From NCBI RefSeq assembly GCF_002979435.1, contig NZ_PCOV01000003.1, positions 434,001 to 498,000 on the forward strand: a stretch of DNA of 64,000 nt, given 5' to 3'. The first letter of the stretch is position 1, and every line of letters starts with the position of its first letter. Positions 25,059-33,900 of this stretch are shown here, piece by piece. This DNA comes from Microbacterium sp. MYb66. GTDB taxonomy: Bacteria > Actinomycetota > Actinomycetes > Actinomycetales > Microbacteriaceae. The translations under genes were made by a program, and so were the position numbers. The notes under the pieces are model-generated. The model did not search any database. It was not told the origin of the DNA and saw only the letters and a list, made by a program, of their open reading frames with translations.

Positions 25059-26060
25059 TTACTGCACCGACCATCCGCCGTCCGAGGCGAGGATCGCGCC
25101 GTTGATGTTCACGGCGTCGTCCGACAGCAGGAACGTGATGGATGCCGCCAGGTGCTCGGCCGTCGCCACGGTCGGAATCGCCTGCTGGAACGGGGCGAGG
25201 CGGCCGGAGCCGTACTCGGACATGTTCGGGGGCATCGGGATGCCGGTGGCCACGCCGCCCGGAGCAACCGAGTTCACGCGGATGCCCTTCGGCCCGTACA
25301 TGAAGGCCGCCGACTTCGTGACGCCGATGATGCCGTGCTTGCTGGCCGTGTAGGCGTTGCCCGAGGCGTTGCCGCGCAGCCCGGCCTCGCTCGAGACGTT
25401 GAGGATCGCGCCGCGACCCGCTGTCTCCATGACGGGGATGACCGCGCGCATGAGCTTGAACGGAGCGGTGAGGTTGATCGCGATGACGCGGTCCCAGACG
25501 GCATCCGGGGTCTCGCCCGCGGGGGAGAAGTCGTCGTTGATGCCGGCGACGTTCGCGAGGCCGTCGATGCGGTCGCCCGCGGCGGCGATGACGGCGTCGA
25601 TCGCGTCCTGCTTGGTGAGGTCCCCGGCCACTGTGACGATGTCGGCATCCGGCAGCTCGGCCTTGAGGGCGTCGAGCTTCTCGGCGGCGATGTCGCTGGC
25701 GATCACGCGTCCGCCTTCGCGGGCGATGCGCGAGGCGGTGGCCTTGCCGATGCCGGATGCTGCGCCGGTGACGATGACGGTCTTGCCGGCGAAGCGGCCG
25801 GAGGTGACCTTCTCGGTCCAGCCCTCGGACTCGTCGTCTTCGGGGATCTCGCCGCCGTTGGCCGCGCGCACGAGGTCGTCGACGACGGACTGGGGGAGCT
25901 GACCCTGGCTCATCGCTACGAGCTGCTGCAGCGGAAGGCCCAGCACGGGGGTGAGGAGCTCGGGGTCGGCGCCCGTCTGCTGGAAGAGTCCGCGGATGAG
26001 GGGCCCGCCGGTCGGGTCGTTCATCCAGTCGCCGATGGTGGAGTGTGCGGTGAGGGCCAT
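25059..26060 (-). CDS. SDR-family oxidoreductase with N-terminal extension
   Basis: 333 residues. The classical short-chain dehydrogenase core starts only at about residue 92: KTVIVTGAASGIGKAT (TGxxxGIG cofactor loop), GLANVAGIND (NNAG equivalent), ILNVSSEAG (catalytic Ser) and AYTASKHGIIG (YxxxK). The first 85 residues (DWMNDPTGGPLIRGLFQQTGADPE and on) form a helical extension absent from most SDRs, which are about 250 residues. The reaction is NAD(P)-dependent oxidation or reduction of an unknown alcohol or ketone. AAGGAG precedes ATG 26060. A TetR gene is divergent 75 bp away and probably represses it. Confidence 0.92.
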   Translation of the reverse strand: MALTAHSTIGDWMNDPTGGPLIRGLFQQTGADPELLTPVLGLPLQQLVAMSQGQLPQSVVDDLVRAANGGEIPEDDESEGWTEKVTSGRFAGKTVIVTGAASGIGKATASRIAREGGRVIASDIAAEKLDALKAELPDADIVTVAGDLTKQDAIDAVIAAAGDRIDGLANVAGINDDFSPAGETPDAVWDRVIAINLTAPFKLMRAVIPVMETAGRGAILNVSSEAGLRGNASGNAYTASKHGIIGVTKSAAFMYGPKGIRVNSVAPGGVATGIPMPPNMSEYGSGRLAPFQQAIPTVATAEHLAASITFLLSDDAVNINGAILASDGGWSVQ

Positions 26061-26110
26061 GCTCGTTCTCCTTGTTCGGGTTTCGCAACGGTGCGTCTAC
26101 TTATATTCCA

Positions 26111-26128
26111 GTGTACGCCTGAGTACGC
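26111..26128. promoter_or_regulatory. Possible TetR operator between divergent SDR and TetR genes
   Basis: GTGTACGCCTGAGTACGC contains two GTAC elements six bases apart in a near-palindromic setting, placed 8 bp before the TetR start and 50 bp before the SDR start. Assignment rests on position and partial symmetry only. Confidence 0.4.
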
Positions 26129-26135
26129 TCGAAAG

Positions 26136-26705
26136 GTGCCCCGTCCTCGTAGTGAGAAAGCCCGTCAATCCGTGCTCGAGGCGATGCGGCGCGCGCTCGC
26201 CGCAGACGGGTATGAGGCCGTGACGATCGAGGGTCTCGCCGAGTCGGCGGAGGTCTCGAAGCAGACGATCTACCGGTGGTGGCCGTCGAAGGCCGCGATC
26301 CTCGGTGAGGCGCTGCTCGAGGGGACGCTGCCGGGAGCCGAGGTGTCGGTGCCGATGACGGCCGACCTCGGGGCAGACCTGCGGGCGTGGTTCTCGGCGA
26401 TGTCCGACGGGCTGGCTCGGCCCGAGGGAGTGGCGCTGGCACGGGCGCTCATCGAGGTGACGGCGGCCGACCCCGAGCTCGGGTTGGTGTTGAACGAGCG
26501 CCTGGCGGCGCCGATCCGCGAGTGGGTCGCGGAGCGGGTCTCGCGAGGGCGTGCCGACGGCGATGTGCGGGCCGATGTGGATGCCGCCGCGATCGCGGAC
26601 CAGTTCATCGCGATGGCGTCGTACTCCGCGCTGATCGGGCAGCCGTTGAGTGCGGAGCGGGTCGAGGAGACCGTGGTGCGGTTGCTGCGGGGGATTGCGG
26701 CGTAA
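26136..26705 (+). CDS. TetR/AcrR-family transcriptional regulator
   Basis: 189 residues from GTG 26136. The HTH is clear: VLEAMRRALAADGYEAVTIEGLAESAEVSKQTIYRWWPSKAAILGEAL, written here as one region (about residues 11-58). The C-terminal domain is the TetR_C_11-like type (WFSAMSDGLARPEGVALARALI). It resembles the regulator at 3924 through the HTH. It is divergent from the SDR gene and probably controls it. The GTG has almost no spacing to a purine-rich stretch, so a weakly translated or leaderless start is possible. Confidence 0.88.
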   Translation: MPRPRSEKARQSVLEAMRRALAADGYEAVTIEGLAESAEVSKQTIYRWWPSKAAILGEALLEGTLPGAEVSVPMTADLGADLRAWFSAMSDGLARPEGVALARALIEVTAADPELGLVLNERLAAPIREWVAERVSRGRADGDVRADVDAAAIADQFIAMASYSALIGQPLSAERVEETVVRLLRGIAA

Positions 26706-26804
26706 CTAGCCGGTGGCAGGAGTGAACCGAAGCACGTTGGTCTCACGCCAGCGGAAACCGACGGATTTGTACCGCGTCGCGAGCGCGGTGCCCGAGCATG
26801 AGAC

Positions 26805-26834
26805 GACCCCGCCACCTTGATGGGTAGCGGGGCC
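26805..26834 (-). terminator. Imperfect hairpin downstream of the 69-residue membrane-protein gene
   Basis: GACCCCGCCACC (26805-26816) can pair imperfectly with GGGTAGCGGGGCC (26822-26834) across a short loop. It lies 27 bp beyond the stop at 26861, suiting termination of the minus-strand genes. Nothing else is recognised in 26706-26860. Confidence 0.45.
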
Positions 26835-26860
26835 GAATGAGGAGAGCTGCAGGTCATTCG

Positions 26861-27070
26861 TCACTCTTTTCGGAAGAGAATGCTCCCGAATCCGACGAGC
26901 ATGAGACATGCGCCAAGCAGCCCCGTCAGCGCAGCAGGTGCGAGGTTCCCCGTCGTGTGCTCCGCGTCTGAGATGTAGCCCTCAGCAATCGCCATGACAA
27001 TGGCGAGGACGATGACGGCGGCACCGACGAATCCTATGCTGACCATTGCTCGTCTCGTTTGCGGCTTCAC
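26861..27070 (-). CDS. 69-residue membrane protein next to the DUF2599 remnant
   Basis: Starts at GTG 27070, with AGGAG five bases upstream. Two hydrophobic helices (VSIGFVGAAVIVLAIVMAIA and APAALTGLLGACLMLVGFGS) flank a short loop containing SDAEHTTGN. The C-terminus FRKE is basic and likely cytoplasmic. It follows the DUF2599 remnant by 8 bp on the same strand. Small membrane partners like this are expected for immunity or localisation of a secreted protein, but that role is only inferred. No family recognised. Confidence 0.65.
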   Translation of the reverse strand: MKPQTRRAMVSIGFVGAAVIVLAIVMAIAEGYISDAEHTTGNLAPAALTGLLGACLMLVGFGSILFRKE

Positions 27071-27078
27071 GATCGCTC

Positions 27079-27440
27079 CTATGGGTTGCATGCTGCGGCC
27101 AAGACGTTGCTGTAGCTTACGTCGGGCCGCCAAGCGTCGAGGTTCCATGGCGACTTGAACGGGGCGATGTCGACGTGGCATCGAAGCTGGTTGTAGAACT
27201 TGTTGCCCTCGTATTGCGCGCTTACCCAGAGCTTGTACTCCGCCCACCAGTTGGAGAACGGCGTGATCGCCCAGCCGGAGCGGGGAGTGACTCCAACCGT
27301 GGTGCCGTAGCTGCTCCAACTGAGTTTCACGTTGGTGATGAGGTTGCCCCGGACAGCAGGGTCCGCAACGACCGGATACGCGAAGGGGGAACGGCGAACC
27401 GCCCCGCTACTGAGTGCGTGGCGAGGCGGTTTGTTGGTGG
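27079..27440 (-). pseudogene. 5'-truncated DUF2599-domain secreted protein
   Basis: The frame ends at 27079 with a clean DUF2599-like C-terminus: SWSSYGTTVGVTPRSGW, WWAEYKLWVS, NQLRCHVDIAPFKSPWNLD, WRPDVSYSNVLAAACNP. Just before it is FAYPVVADPAV, the same junction motif found intact at AAFPVVADPTV in the protein at 27996. Upstream of that motif there is no start codon with a ribosome-binding site, no signal peptide and no N-terminal domain. The frame instead runs into the neighbouring membrane-protein gene. I read it as a remnant that lost its promoter and first 150-200 codons. The exact left edge is uncertain. Confidence 0.65.
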
Positions 27441-27443
27441 GAC

Positions 27444-27653
27444 TTAGGAGTCGCGGGAGCGCCGATCGCGCCAGAAGATGCGCAGCACCAGAGCCAGCGC
27501 TCCGAAGATGAGCACGAGGGCTGCGAGCCAGAAGACCCACACAGCGTCCTGGAACAGGGGCAGCTTGGCGACGACCGGGAGCGCGCCTCCGGCGAGAACC
27601 ATTGCCACGACCGTGGCACGCTCTCGTGCAGTGCCTCGAACGCGCGGAGTCAT
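27444..27653 (-). CDS. 69-residue membrane protein, two TM helices
   Basis: From ATG 27653: a short basic head (MTPRVRGTARERA), helix one (TVVAMVLAGGALPVVAKL), a loop FQDAVW, helix two (VFWLAALVLIFGALALVL) and a basic tail (RIFWRDRRSRDS). Its ATG shares the last base of the 18-codon ORF stop (TGATG at 27651-27655), so translation is probably coupled. It lies directly upstream of the DUF2599 remnant. Function unknown. Confidence 0.6.
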   Translation of the reverse strand: MTPRVRGTARERATVVAMVLAGGALPVVAKLPLFQDAVWVFWLAALVLIFGALALVLRIFWRDRRSRDS

Positions 27654-27709
27654 CACGAGAGCATCGCCTTCACCGTGCGTTCCCCGGCGGAGAGTTCGAA
27701 AACCGTCAT
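27653..27709 (-). CDS. 18-residue peptide ORF with strong ribosome-binding site
   Basis: ATG 27709 is preceded by AAGGAG with five-base spacing, the best such site in this patch. The frame reads MTVFELSAGERTVKAMLS and stops at a TGA overlapping the next gene's ATG. It may be a translational leader that feeds ribosomes to the membrane-protein gene, a small peptide, or the stub of a decayed gene. No homologue recognised. Confidence 0.45.
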   Translation of the reverse strand: MTVFELSAGERTVKAMLS

Positions 27710-27995
27710 TGTTGCTCCTTCGTTGCTCAGTCCCGCCCGACCGGTAAGACGTTACATCTTTTGTGAGCGCTGCGTCTGCCCTTCTCTCAGGGACGGCGGT
27801 CGTCGGCGATGCGCCCGGGAGGACCATTGTCCCGATTGCCGGCGCCGCGACCAGCCTCAGCGTCTCGCCTGGTGGAGCAAGCGAAGCGCGCGGCGTCTAG
27901 CTGGGTTGTTGAGTGACGGGAGGTTGACGGGCTCAGTATCAGACCCGAGCCACTGCAGACGAAGCATACCGGAATGTCCTCGTATGTGTGCTTTC

Positions 27996-28871
27996 ATGGC
28001 TCATATGAAACAGACTATGCGACCTCGTGTCGTCCTCCTGGCAAGTGGACTCAGCCTCGTTCTCGCGCTCCTTCCGGCGACTGCACAGGCGGCCGCCTCG
28101 GGTGAGTCCAGCGACATCGCGGATGTTCTCGAGGATGCTGAGACAGTCGCAGTAGGAACTCCCACGCCGTCAGGCGTCGAGTCGCCCGTCCTGCAGGTGG
28201 ACGGTGCTGACGCATCGGTCGCACTCAATGGAATCGGTACGGATGTCACTTTGGGCGACTCCGAAGGCGCCGAGATCTCCGAGGCAGACCAGTACACAAT
28301 CGCGGAAGGCGAGTCCGTCACCTACGCCGTCAGTTTTCCTGAGGAGGGAGCAACGAGACTCTCGGCCATCCTGTCCGCTCCGCCTTCGGACTATCCCGAG
28401 TGGACCTTCGGGAGCGATGCTCAGCTGCTGGTCCTCGACGACGGGTCGGTTTCGGTTTCGGATGCCGATGGTTTCTTGGGAGGGATTGAGGCTCCCTGGG
28501 CCGTTGACGCAGCGGGTCAATCGCTACCCACGCACTATGAGATCTCGGGTTCGACCCTCACGCAGATCGTGGACACGAGAGGAGCAGCATTCCCCGTCGT
28601 CGCAGATCCCACAGTGCAGTTCTATGGCCCATATATCCAGGTCCACCTGAACAAGGCCGAGAGTCGCCTGGCTGTCGGAGGTTACGCGGCCTGCGCTGGA
28701 GTGTTGAGCAAATCTCCTGTGCCATTCGCGAAACTCCTCCAGGTCTCGTGCACGACCGTGGCTGCGATTGGTGCCACACAGCTGGTGGGCAACAGGTGCA
28801 TCTCAATCCACTACGTGGTCGGCGTCGGTGGGCCGGCCGGGGTGTGGTGGCCCTGGGTGCGGAACTGCTAG
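27996..28871 (+). CDS. Secreted protein with PVVADP-type N-terminal domain and cationic hydrophobic C-terminus
   Basis: 291 residues if ATG 27996 is used; ATG codons at 27984, 28005 and 28017 are alternatives and no ribosome-binding site decides. A Sec signal (RPRVVLLASGLSLVLALLPA then TAQA-A) leads to an acidic domain. The domain ends in LTQIVDTRGAAFPVVADPTV. The last 85 residues are different in character: VHLNKAESRLAVGGYAACAG, VSCTTVAAIGATQLVGN, then RCISIHYVVG and a Trp-rich end, with five cysteines. This modular layout, a constant secreted domain with a variable tail, is shared with the DUF2599 remnant at 27079. Function unknown. Confidence 0.75.
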   Translation: MAHMKQTMRPRVVLLASGLSLVLALLPATAQAAASGESSDIADVLEDAETVAVGTPTPSGVESPVLQVDGADASVALNGIGTDVTLGDSEGAEISEADQYTIAEGESVTYAVSFPEEGATRLSAILSAPPSDYPEWTFGSDAQLLVLDDGSVSVSDADGFLGGIEAPWAVDAAGQSLPTHYEISGSTLTQIVDTRGAAFPVVADPTVQFYGPYIQVHLNKAESRLAVGGYAACAGVLSKSPVPFAKLLQVSCTTVAAIGATQLVGNRCISIHYVVGVGGPAGVWWPWVRNC

Positions 28872-28878
28872 GGCAGAT

Positions 28879-29145
28879 GTGGTCTACGTCGCTGTAGGAG
28901 TCGCGCTTCTCCTCTGGGGGGCCTTGGTCGGACGAGCGGGTCGGAAGGTGGGCACTCTTCTCGCAGTCATCCCCGTCGCGGCGTGGCTGGGTCTTCTGGC
29001 GTGGCTCGGGTGGACAGGCAGCCTTGATAGTCCAGCCGGAGACGCGCTTCCCGCGTACCTCGTGATCGGACTACTCGCCTTCTTCGTCGGCTTGAATCTC
29101 ACTAGTCGCTCTGCGGCTTCGCGAAGCACAAGCAAGGACCAGTGA
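28879..29145 (+). CDS. 88-residue membrane protein paired with the secreted protein
   Basis: Starts at GTG 28879, eight bases after the secreted-protein stop, with AGGG upstream. Three hydrophobic stretches (YVAVGVALLLWGALVG, LLAVIPVAAWLGLLAWLGW, YLVIGLLAFFVGLNL) and a Ser/basic tail. It is almost certainly co-transcribed with the secreted protein. An immunity or anchoring role is possible but is only an inference from the arrangement. Confidence 0.65.
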   Translation: MVYVAVGVALLLWGALVGRAGRKVGTLLAVIPVAAWLGLLAWLGWTGSLDSPAGDALPAYLVIGLLAFFVGLNLTSRSAASRSTSKDQ

Positions 29146-29778
29146 TCTGGTGGTCGGCGATCGGTTGTGCGTCTCCTCATGAGGATCACGTGCTGATGGT
29201 TCGAGGAGGACGAACGTGACGATAGGTATCGAAGGCGAGATTCTGGCGTACGTGTTGACGGATCTCGCCATCGTTCCGTGCTGATCGGATCGCGGTGCGC
29301 AATGTGTGACGCGGTGCGCCCTTGAGAGGGCCAGGTTGTTCTGAGGCCCTGTTGTCACTCTGTACTGGGACCACCCCTGTGAGCCGCGACACCTTCTCTG
29401 AAGCTGGCCTGGGCATAGCCCCGAGTTCGGACGTGTGGACCTTGGTCCGTCCACCGAAGTGCCTACAGACGTCAATTCGTTGTAGCGATGGGATTCTTGT
29501 TCGGGTCGGAGGCTCCTTGGATTGGACCGATCTTTGTGTTCGCGGCTCTGGTGATGAGGGTGGTGACTGGGGCAATGGAGCTGGCTCGTGTACCTGCGTT
29601 GAGTGAGGAATCATTCGTACACCGAGCTGTGTTGGTGTTCTCCCCTCGACGAGTTCGCATCATTGAGAACGCGAACGCGCATGATCCCGCCGTAGCTACA
29701 ACCCCTTAGGGCGCAGGCCGGGGCCGCCGAGTTCTTCGGTGGAATGGGCTGGCAGCAGGTCGAGGTCCGCTCGAGGGA
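29146..29778. other. Gene-poor lower-GC stretch
   Basis: No convincing gene is seen in these 633 bases. A 73-codon + frame at 29488-29709 begins with a hydrophobic segment (APWIGPIFVFAALVMRVV) but has no ribosome-binding site. A 142-codon minus frame (29186-29614) is Pro/Arg/Ser-rich without fold signals. The stretch may be decayed DNA at the edge of the accessory patch. Confidence 0.5.
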
Positions 29779-30288
29779 CTATTGCTCCACGCTCGCGGAG
29801 GACTGCGCCTCCGTCCGCCCGTCCGCAAACCGCGCCTGCGCCCGGTCCTGACGCCGTGGCACTTCGACGAGCTCGGTCGCCTTCGGCAGGCCCATCGGCC
29901 TCGTCGAGACGTACACACTCTCGGCGGTGTCGACGCGGAAGGTCTCGTGCCAGACGCCCACCGCTCCCGGGGCCTTGCGGGCTGCGCGGTTGAAGGCGGT
30001 CCAGGCGGGGCGGTGCTGCTGGTTCGGGCTGGAGGCATAGGCGTAGAGCTTGTCGACGGATGACCAGTACTGCACGACGTAGGGTCCGCCCGAGCCGAAG
30101 AGCAGGTGGTAGCCGAGCATTCCCGAGTCGGGGTCGGTGCTGAGTTCGCGCAGCATCCCCGGCATGGCGAAGAAGGCCGGCATCCACAGGTCGGGGCGCC
30201 ACCAGCGGTTGATCTGCATCCCGATGTGGAACACGACGAGCTCGCCCTCGTGGCGGTGGGTCATGCGGCCCGTGATGACTTTAGACAT
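29779..30288 (-). CDS. DUF4188-family protein
   Basis: 169 residues from ATG 30288 with AAGGAG five bases before it. The family segments are clear: VVFHIGMQINRWWRPDLWMP, then FAMPGMLRELSTDPDSGMLG, YHLLFGSGGPYVVQYWSSVDKL and GAVGVWHETFRVD. DUF4188 proteins are predicted dimeric alpha-beta barrels related to small monooxygenases; the reaction is unknown. It is divergent from a MerR regulator across two copies of a palindromic site, so it is probably the regulator's main target. Confidence 0.9.
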   Translation of the reverse strand: MSKVITGRMTHRHEGELVVFHIGMQINRWWRPDLWMPAFFAMPGMLRELSTDPDSGMLGYHLLFGSGGPYVVQYWSSVDKLYAYASSPNQQHRPAWTAFNRAARKAPGAVGVWHETFRVDTAESVYVSTRPMGLPKATELVEVPRRQDRAQARFADGRTEAQSSASVEQ

Positions 30289-30303
30289 GATGACTCCTTG
30301 GTT

Positions 30304-30342
30304 GGATAGCGTCACTATCCATAATGGATAGCGCTACTATCG
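30304..30342. promoter_or_regulatory. Twin MerR-type operator in the DUF4188/MerR divergent promoter
   Basis: Two 17-bp near-palindromes, GGATAGCGTCACTATCC (30304-30320) and GGATAGCGCTACTATCG (30326-30342), lie between the two start codons 70 bp apart. Each reads GGATAG-N5-CTATCC, a typical MerR dyad. Their tandem spacing of 22 bp (two helical turns) suggests cooperative or two-promoter control. Confidence 0.75.
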
Positions 30343-30358
30343 AAGTCAAGAGGTGGCC

Positions 30359-30973
30359 ATGAGAATTTCCGAACTGTCCGCGCAGACCGGCGTGACCGTG
30401 CCGACGATCAAGTACTACCTGCGCGAGGGGCTGCTGCCCGAGGGCGAGCGCAGTGCGCCGACTCAGGCCGCGTACGGCGAGAAGCACGTGGAGCGGCTGC
30501 GGGTGATCCGGGCACTGCTCGACGCGGGTGTGAGCATCGCCGAGACGCGGCGGGTGCTGGCTGCGCTGGACGAGCCGCCGGAGAGTGCGCACAACCTGCT
30601 CGGGATGGCGCATGCGGCGATCACTCCGCCGGTGGATGAGTCTTTGGATCTGACGGACGCTGAGACTCTTGTCGCGGGGCTCGGATGGAAGCCGGGGATG
30701 TGCGACGAGGCAGTGCTGCACGCGGTCGCGCGGGCGTTGCAAGGGTTGGAGCGCGTCGGGTTCACCGTTCCGGATGCGGCGATGGACGAGTACCTCGCGA
30801 GTGCGCGGCGGGTTGCAGATGCGGAGATCGCGGGGGTGCCGGAGGAGTCTGCGGAGGCCGCCGTGCGGTACGTGGTTCTGGGGTCGGTGTTGGTCGAGCC
30901 GTTGTTGCTGGCGTTACGGCGGGTGGCGCAGCAGGTCAGCTCGGGGGAGCGGTTTGGGGCGCACGAACACTAA
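30359..30973 (+). CDS. MerR-family transcriptional regulator
   Basis: 204 residues from ATG 30359; a GTG two codons earlier is too close to the AAGAGG site. The winged HTH is standard: MRISELSAQTGVTVPTIKYYLREGLLPEG, then the second helix YGEKHVERLRVIRALLDAGVSI. The effector domain is long and helical, without the cysteines of metal-sensing MerR. It is divergent from the DUF4188 gene and most likely activates or represses it through the twin sites. Confidence 0.9.
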   Translation: MRISELSAQTGVTVPTIKYYLREGLLPEGERSAPTQAAYGEKHVERLRVIRALLDAGVSIAETRRVLAALDEPPESAHNLLGMAHAAITPPVDESLDLTDAETLVAGLGWKPGMCDEAVLHAVARALQGLERVGFTVPDAAMDEYLASARRVADAEIAGVPEESAEAAVRYVVLGSVLVEPLLLALRRVAQQVSSGERFGAHEH

Positions 30974-30994
30974 GTACGGGCTCCGTGTCTCGTG

Positions 30995-33900
30995 CTAGGC
31001 GACGGTGGTGCCCTCGGCCGGGATGGCCGTAGAACGGATGCTGCGCAAGATCGAGATGATCGCCTGAGAATCGTCGCTGGAAAACACGTCGGTCGGACCG
31101 GTAGGCGCCGTGTCTGTGTAGGGAGATTCGAAAAGACGACTTGGCTCCATGACGCCTGTCGCTGTCAACTCGCTGATCACCATGTCGACGAATCGAAGCT
31201 GATTCGCCGTGAACTGTTCCTGGTCGAGGTAGGCGGCGAAGGCTTCCTCCGCTGCAGACCTATCTAGGCCGACGAGGGAGCGAACGAACAACCCGAACCC
31301 GCCTGTCCTGCTGGCGGCGTACTCGATGTCGGATCGCGTCGCCTGGTCGGCGTCCAGGAGCATGGACTCGAGCTCCTCGATATCGCTTGCCGTGAGCTGC
31401 AGGTTCCTTCGAAGCCGTTGGAGCGCGAGGTGATTTTCATGCGCGCGGAGGTATGCCGTGACCTTCTCCCGGAATCGCTGGAAGTCACTGGGGCGAGTCG
31501 AGCGGGCGAACTCTACGTCGATCGCGTCGCCCATCGTGTCCTCGAAGTCGGTGTACACCGGTGAGCGTCCCGCGGTGTCGTCAAAGCGTGCCAAGGAACG
31601 GAGCCGTAGGCGTGCGAGCTCCAGCATCGGCAACGTGACGTCGGCCCACCATTCGTCGCTGGCAACCGCTTCCAGTCGCTCGACCTCGGCCTTGACCGAG
31701 GGGATCGTGAGCTTTCCGAGCAACGAGGTAGCGATGCCCTGGACGGCCTCACGCACTCGTTCAGCAAGGGCGACGTCACCGTCGAGCTGGGCGAGCTGAC
31801 GCCGCAGGATCAGGAGGTCGAACCGCTTTGCGAACTCATCGGAATCGAAGCTCGCTGACGGCAGTCCGCCCAGCGCCAGCACGTCTGCGGCATCGGCAGG
31901 CGTGAACGACTCCCACGAGGGCCACGCGACAAACCGTTCGACCTCGGCACGATGCCTGCGTACAAGCACGTTATCGAGGTTCATCTCCGCGACGAACTGG
32001 TGCAGGGTCTTAGCGGTTGCTTCTCGTAGTTCGGGCTGGGTTTCACCCAACGTTGCGACCAGGCCCACGCGCGCCTCGAAGATCCGCTGCGTGAGGGATT
32101 TCTGCCGAGATCCTGGGCTCTCCGGAAGGTCTTGGCTGAAGTACTCAAGGTTGCCGCAGAAATCGAAGACCAGAAAATCCTGTTTCGGTTTCTCCGGGCC
32201 GAAGAGGTCGTCGCTCAGGCGCGTGCCACGACCGATCATCTGCCAGAACTTCGCCTTCGACCGCACCGGCTTCGCAAAGACAAGGTTCACGACTTCGGGC
32301 ACATCGATACCGGTATCGAGCATGTCGACACTGACGGCGATGTGAGGCGCCTTTTCCGGGATGGAGAAGTCATCGATGAACTGTTGTGCGTACGGGGCGT
32401 TGTGCGTGATGACTCGAGTGAATACGCCAGCTCGTTCGGGATAGGCGAGGTCGAACCGCTCGGCGATGAACTCGGCATGGCGCTGGTTCTTCGCGAAGAA
32501 GATCGTCTTGCCCAGGCGATCACCACCGGCCACCTTGTAGCCCTGCTCCATCACCGTCGCGATCATCTTGTCGACGGTGTCGGCGTTGAAGAGCGAGCGG
32601 TTTACGTCTTCCGCTTCGATCTCTTCCGGGATCTCATCGCCCCAGTCGAGCAGGTCCCATTGATCCTGTTCTTCGGGGCTGAGGTCGTCATAACGAATAC
32701 CGCGGCGCAGGAATGCCGTGCTGACAGAAACGCCGCGCGGGGGAACGAGATACCCGTCCTCGACGGCCTCTTCGAGGGTGTAGGCGTCTGTCGGAACTCC
32801 GTCTTCGAGGTGGAAGAGCCGATACGTGTTGCGATCAACCTCTTCCTTCGGGGTCGCGGTAAGCCCCACCAGCAGACCGTCGAAGTAGTCGAAGATCACG
32901 CCGTACTTGTCGTACACGGAGCGGTGGGCCTCGTCGATGACGATCAGGTCAAACGCCCCGGGACTGAAGCGGCGCTCGCTATCGTCGACTTGGTTGATGA
33001 TGTTGAGCATCGTCGGATACGTGGCCACATACACGCGGCCTTCGGCTGCTCGTTCGGTGACCAAATTCACGGTCGTCACCGAAGGCAGATGTTTGGCGAA
33101 CTGCCCGGCAGCCTGCTTGACGAGTGCTTTCCGATCGGCGAGGAACAGTGCGCGCTTCACCCACCCCTGCTCCATGAGCTGTTGCACGAGTGCGATGGTC
33201 GTCCTGGTCTTGCCCGCGCCCGTCGCCATCACGAGCAGCGCATCGCGCTGGCGCTGATCGAACGCTGCGCCGACGGCCTGGATCGCCCTCTGCTGGTAAG
33301 GCCGTCCGGCGATTTCGGAGTTGACCGGTGCGCCCGCGAGCGGCTTTCGGTCTTGTCGGCGCTGGATGGCGAGTTCGAGCTCGTCCTTCGTGTAGAAGCC
33401 GTCCACGGGACGAGGCGGGTAGCCAGATCCATCGTCCCAGATGCGATGCTCATAGCCGTTGGTGAAGAACATCATCGGTCGTTGCCCGTGTGCGGCTTCG
33501 AGGCGATCGGCGTAAATCTCGGCCTGCTGCTGGCCGAGATCCACGCTGGCGGTCGTGCGCTTGGCCTCGACGATGGCGAGTGGTCGTCCGTCGTCGCCCC
33601 AGAGCACGTAGTCGACATATCCCATTCCGGACGGGCTCGGCATGCCTGTAACCGGGTACTCGCGATCGCGTGCGTCGGAAAGCGGCCAGCCCGCCTCGCG
33701 GAGCAGCGCGTCGATCAGGTGAAGGCGCGTCTCGGCTTCGGAGTAGTCGTGTTCGTCGGGCACGACATTCTGTTGCTGGGCTTCGGCGATCTGCGCTCGA
33801 AGGCGTTCGATCTCGGCTTCCTGCACGGCGAGAAGCTGATTCTTCTCAGCAACGGCACGCGCGTAGTTCTCGTCCTGTTCTTTGAACTTCGCCACCAGGG

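Noticed and set aside
26706..26909. Minus-strand 67-codon frame ending in a basic tail, considered as a small gene
   Set aside because: It overlaps the terminator and the 3' end of the better-supported 69-residue gene and has no ribosome-binding site.
29186..29614. 142-codon minus frame in the gene-poor stretch
   Set aside because: Pro/Ser/Arg-rich with no start signal or fold; more likely non-coding or decayed DNA.
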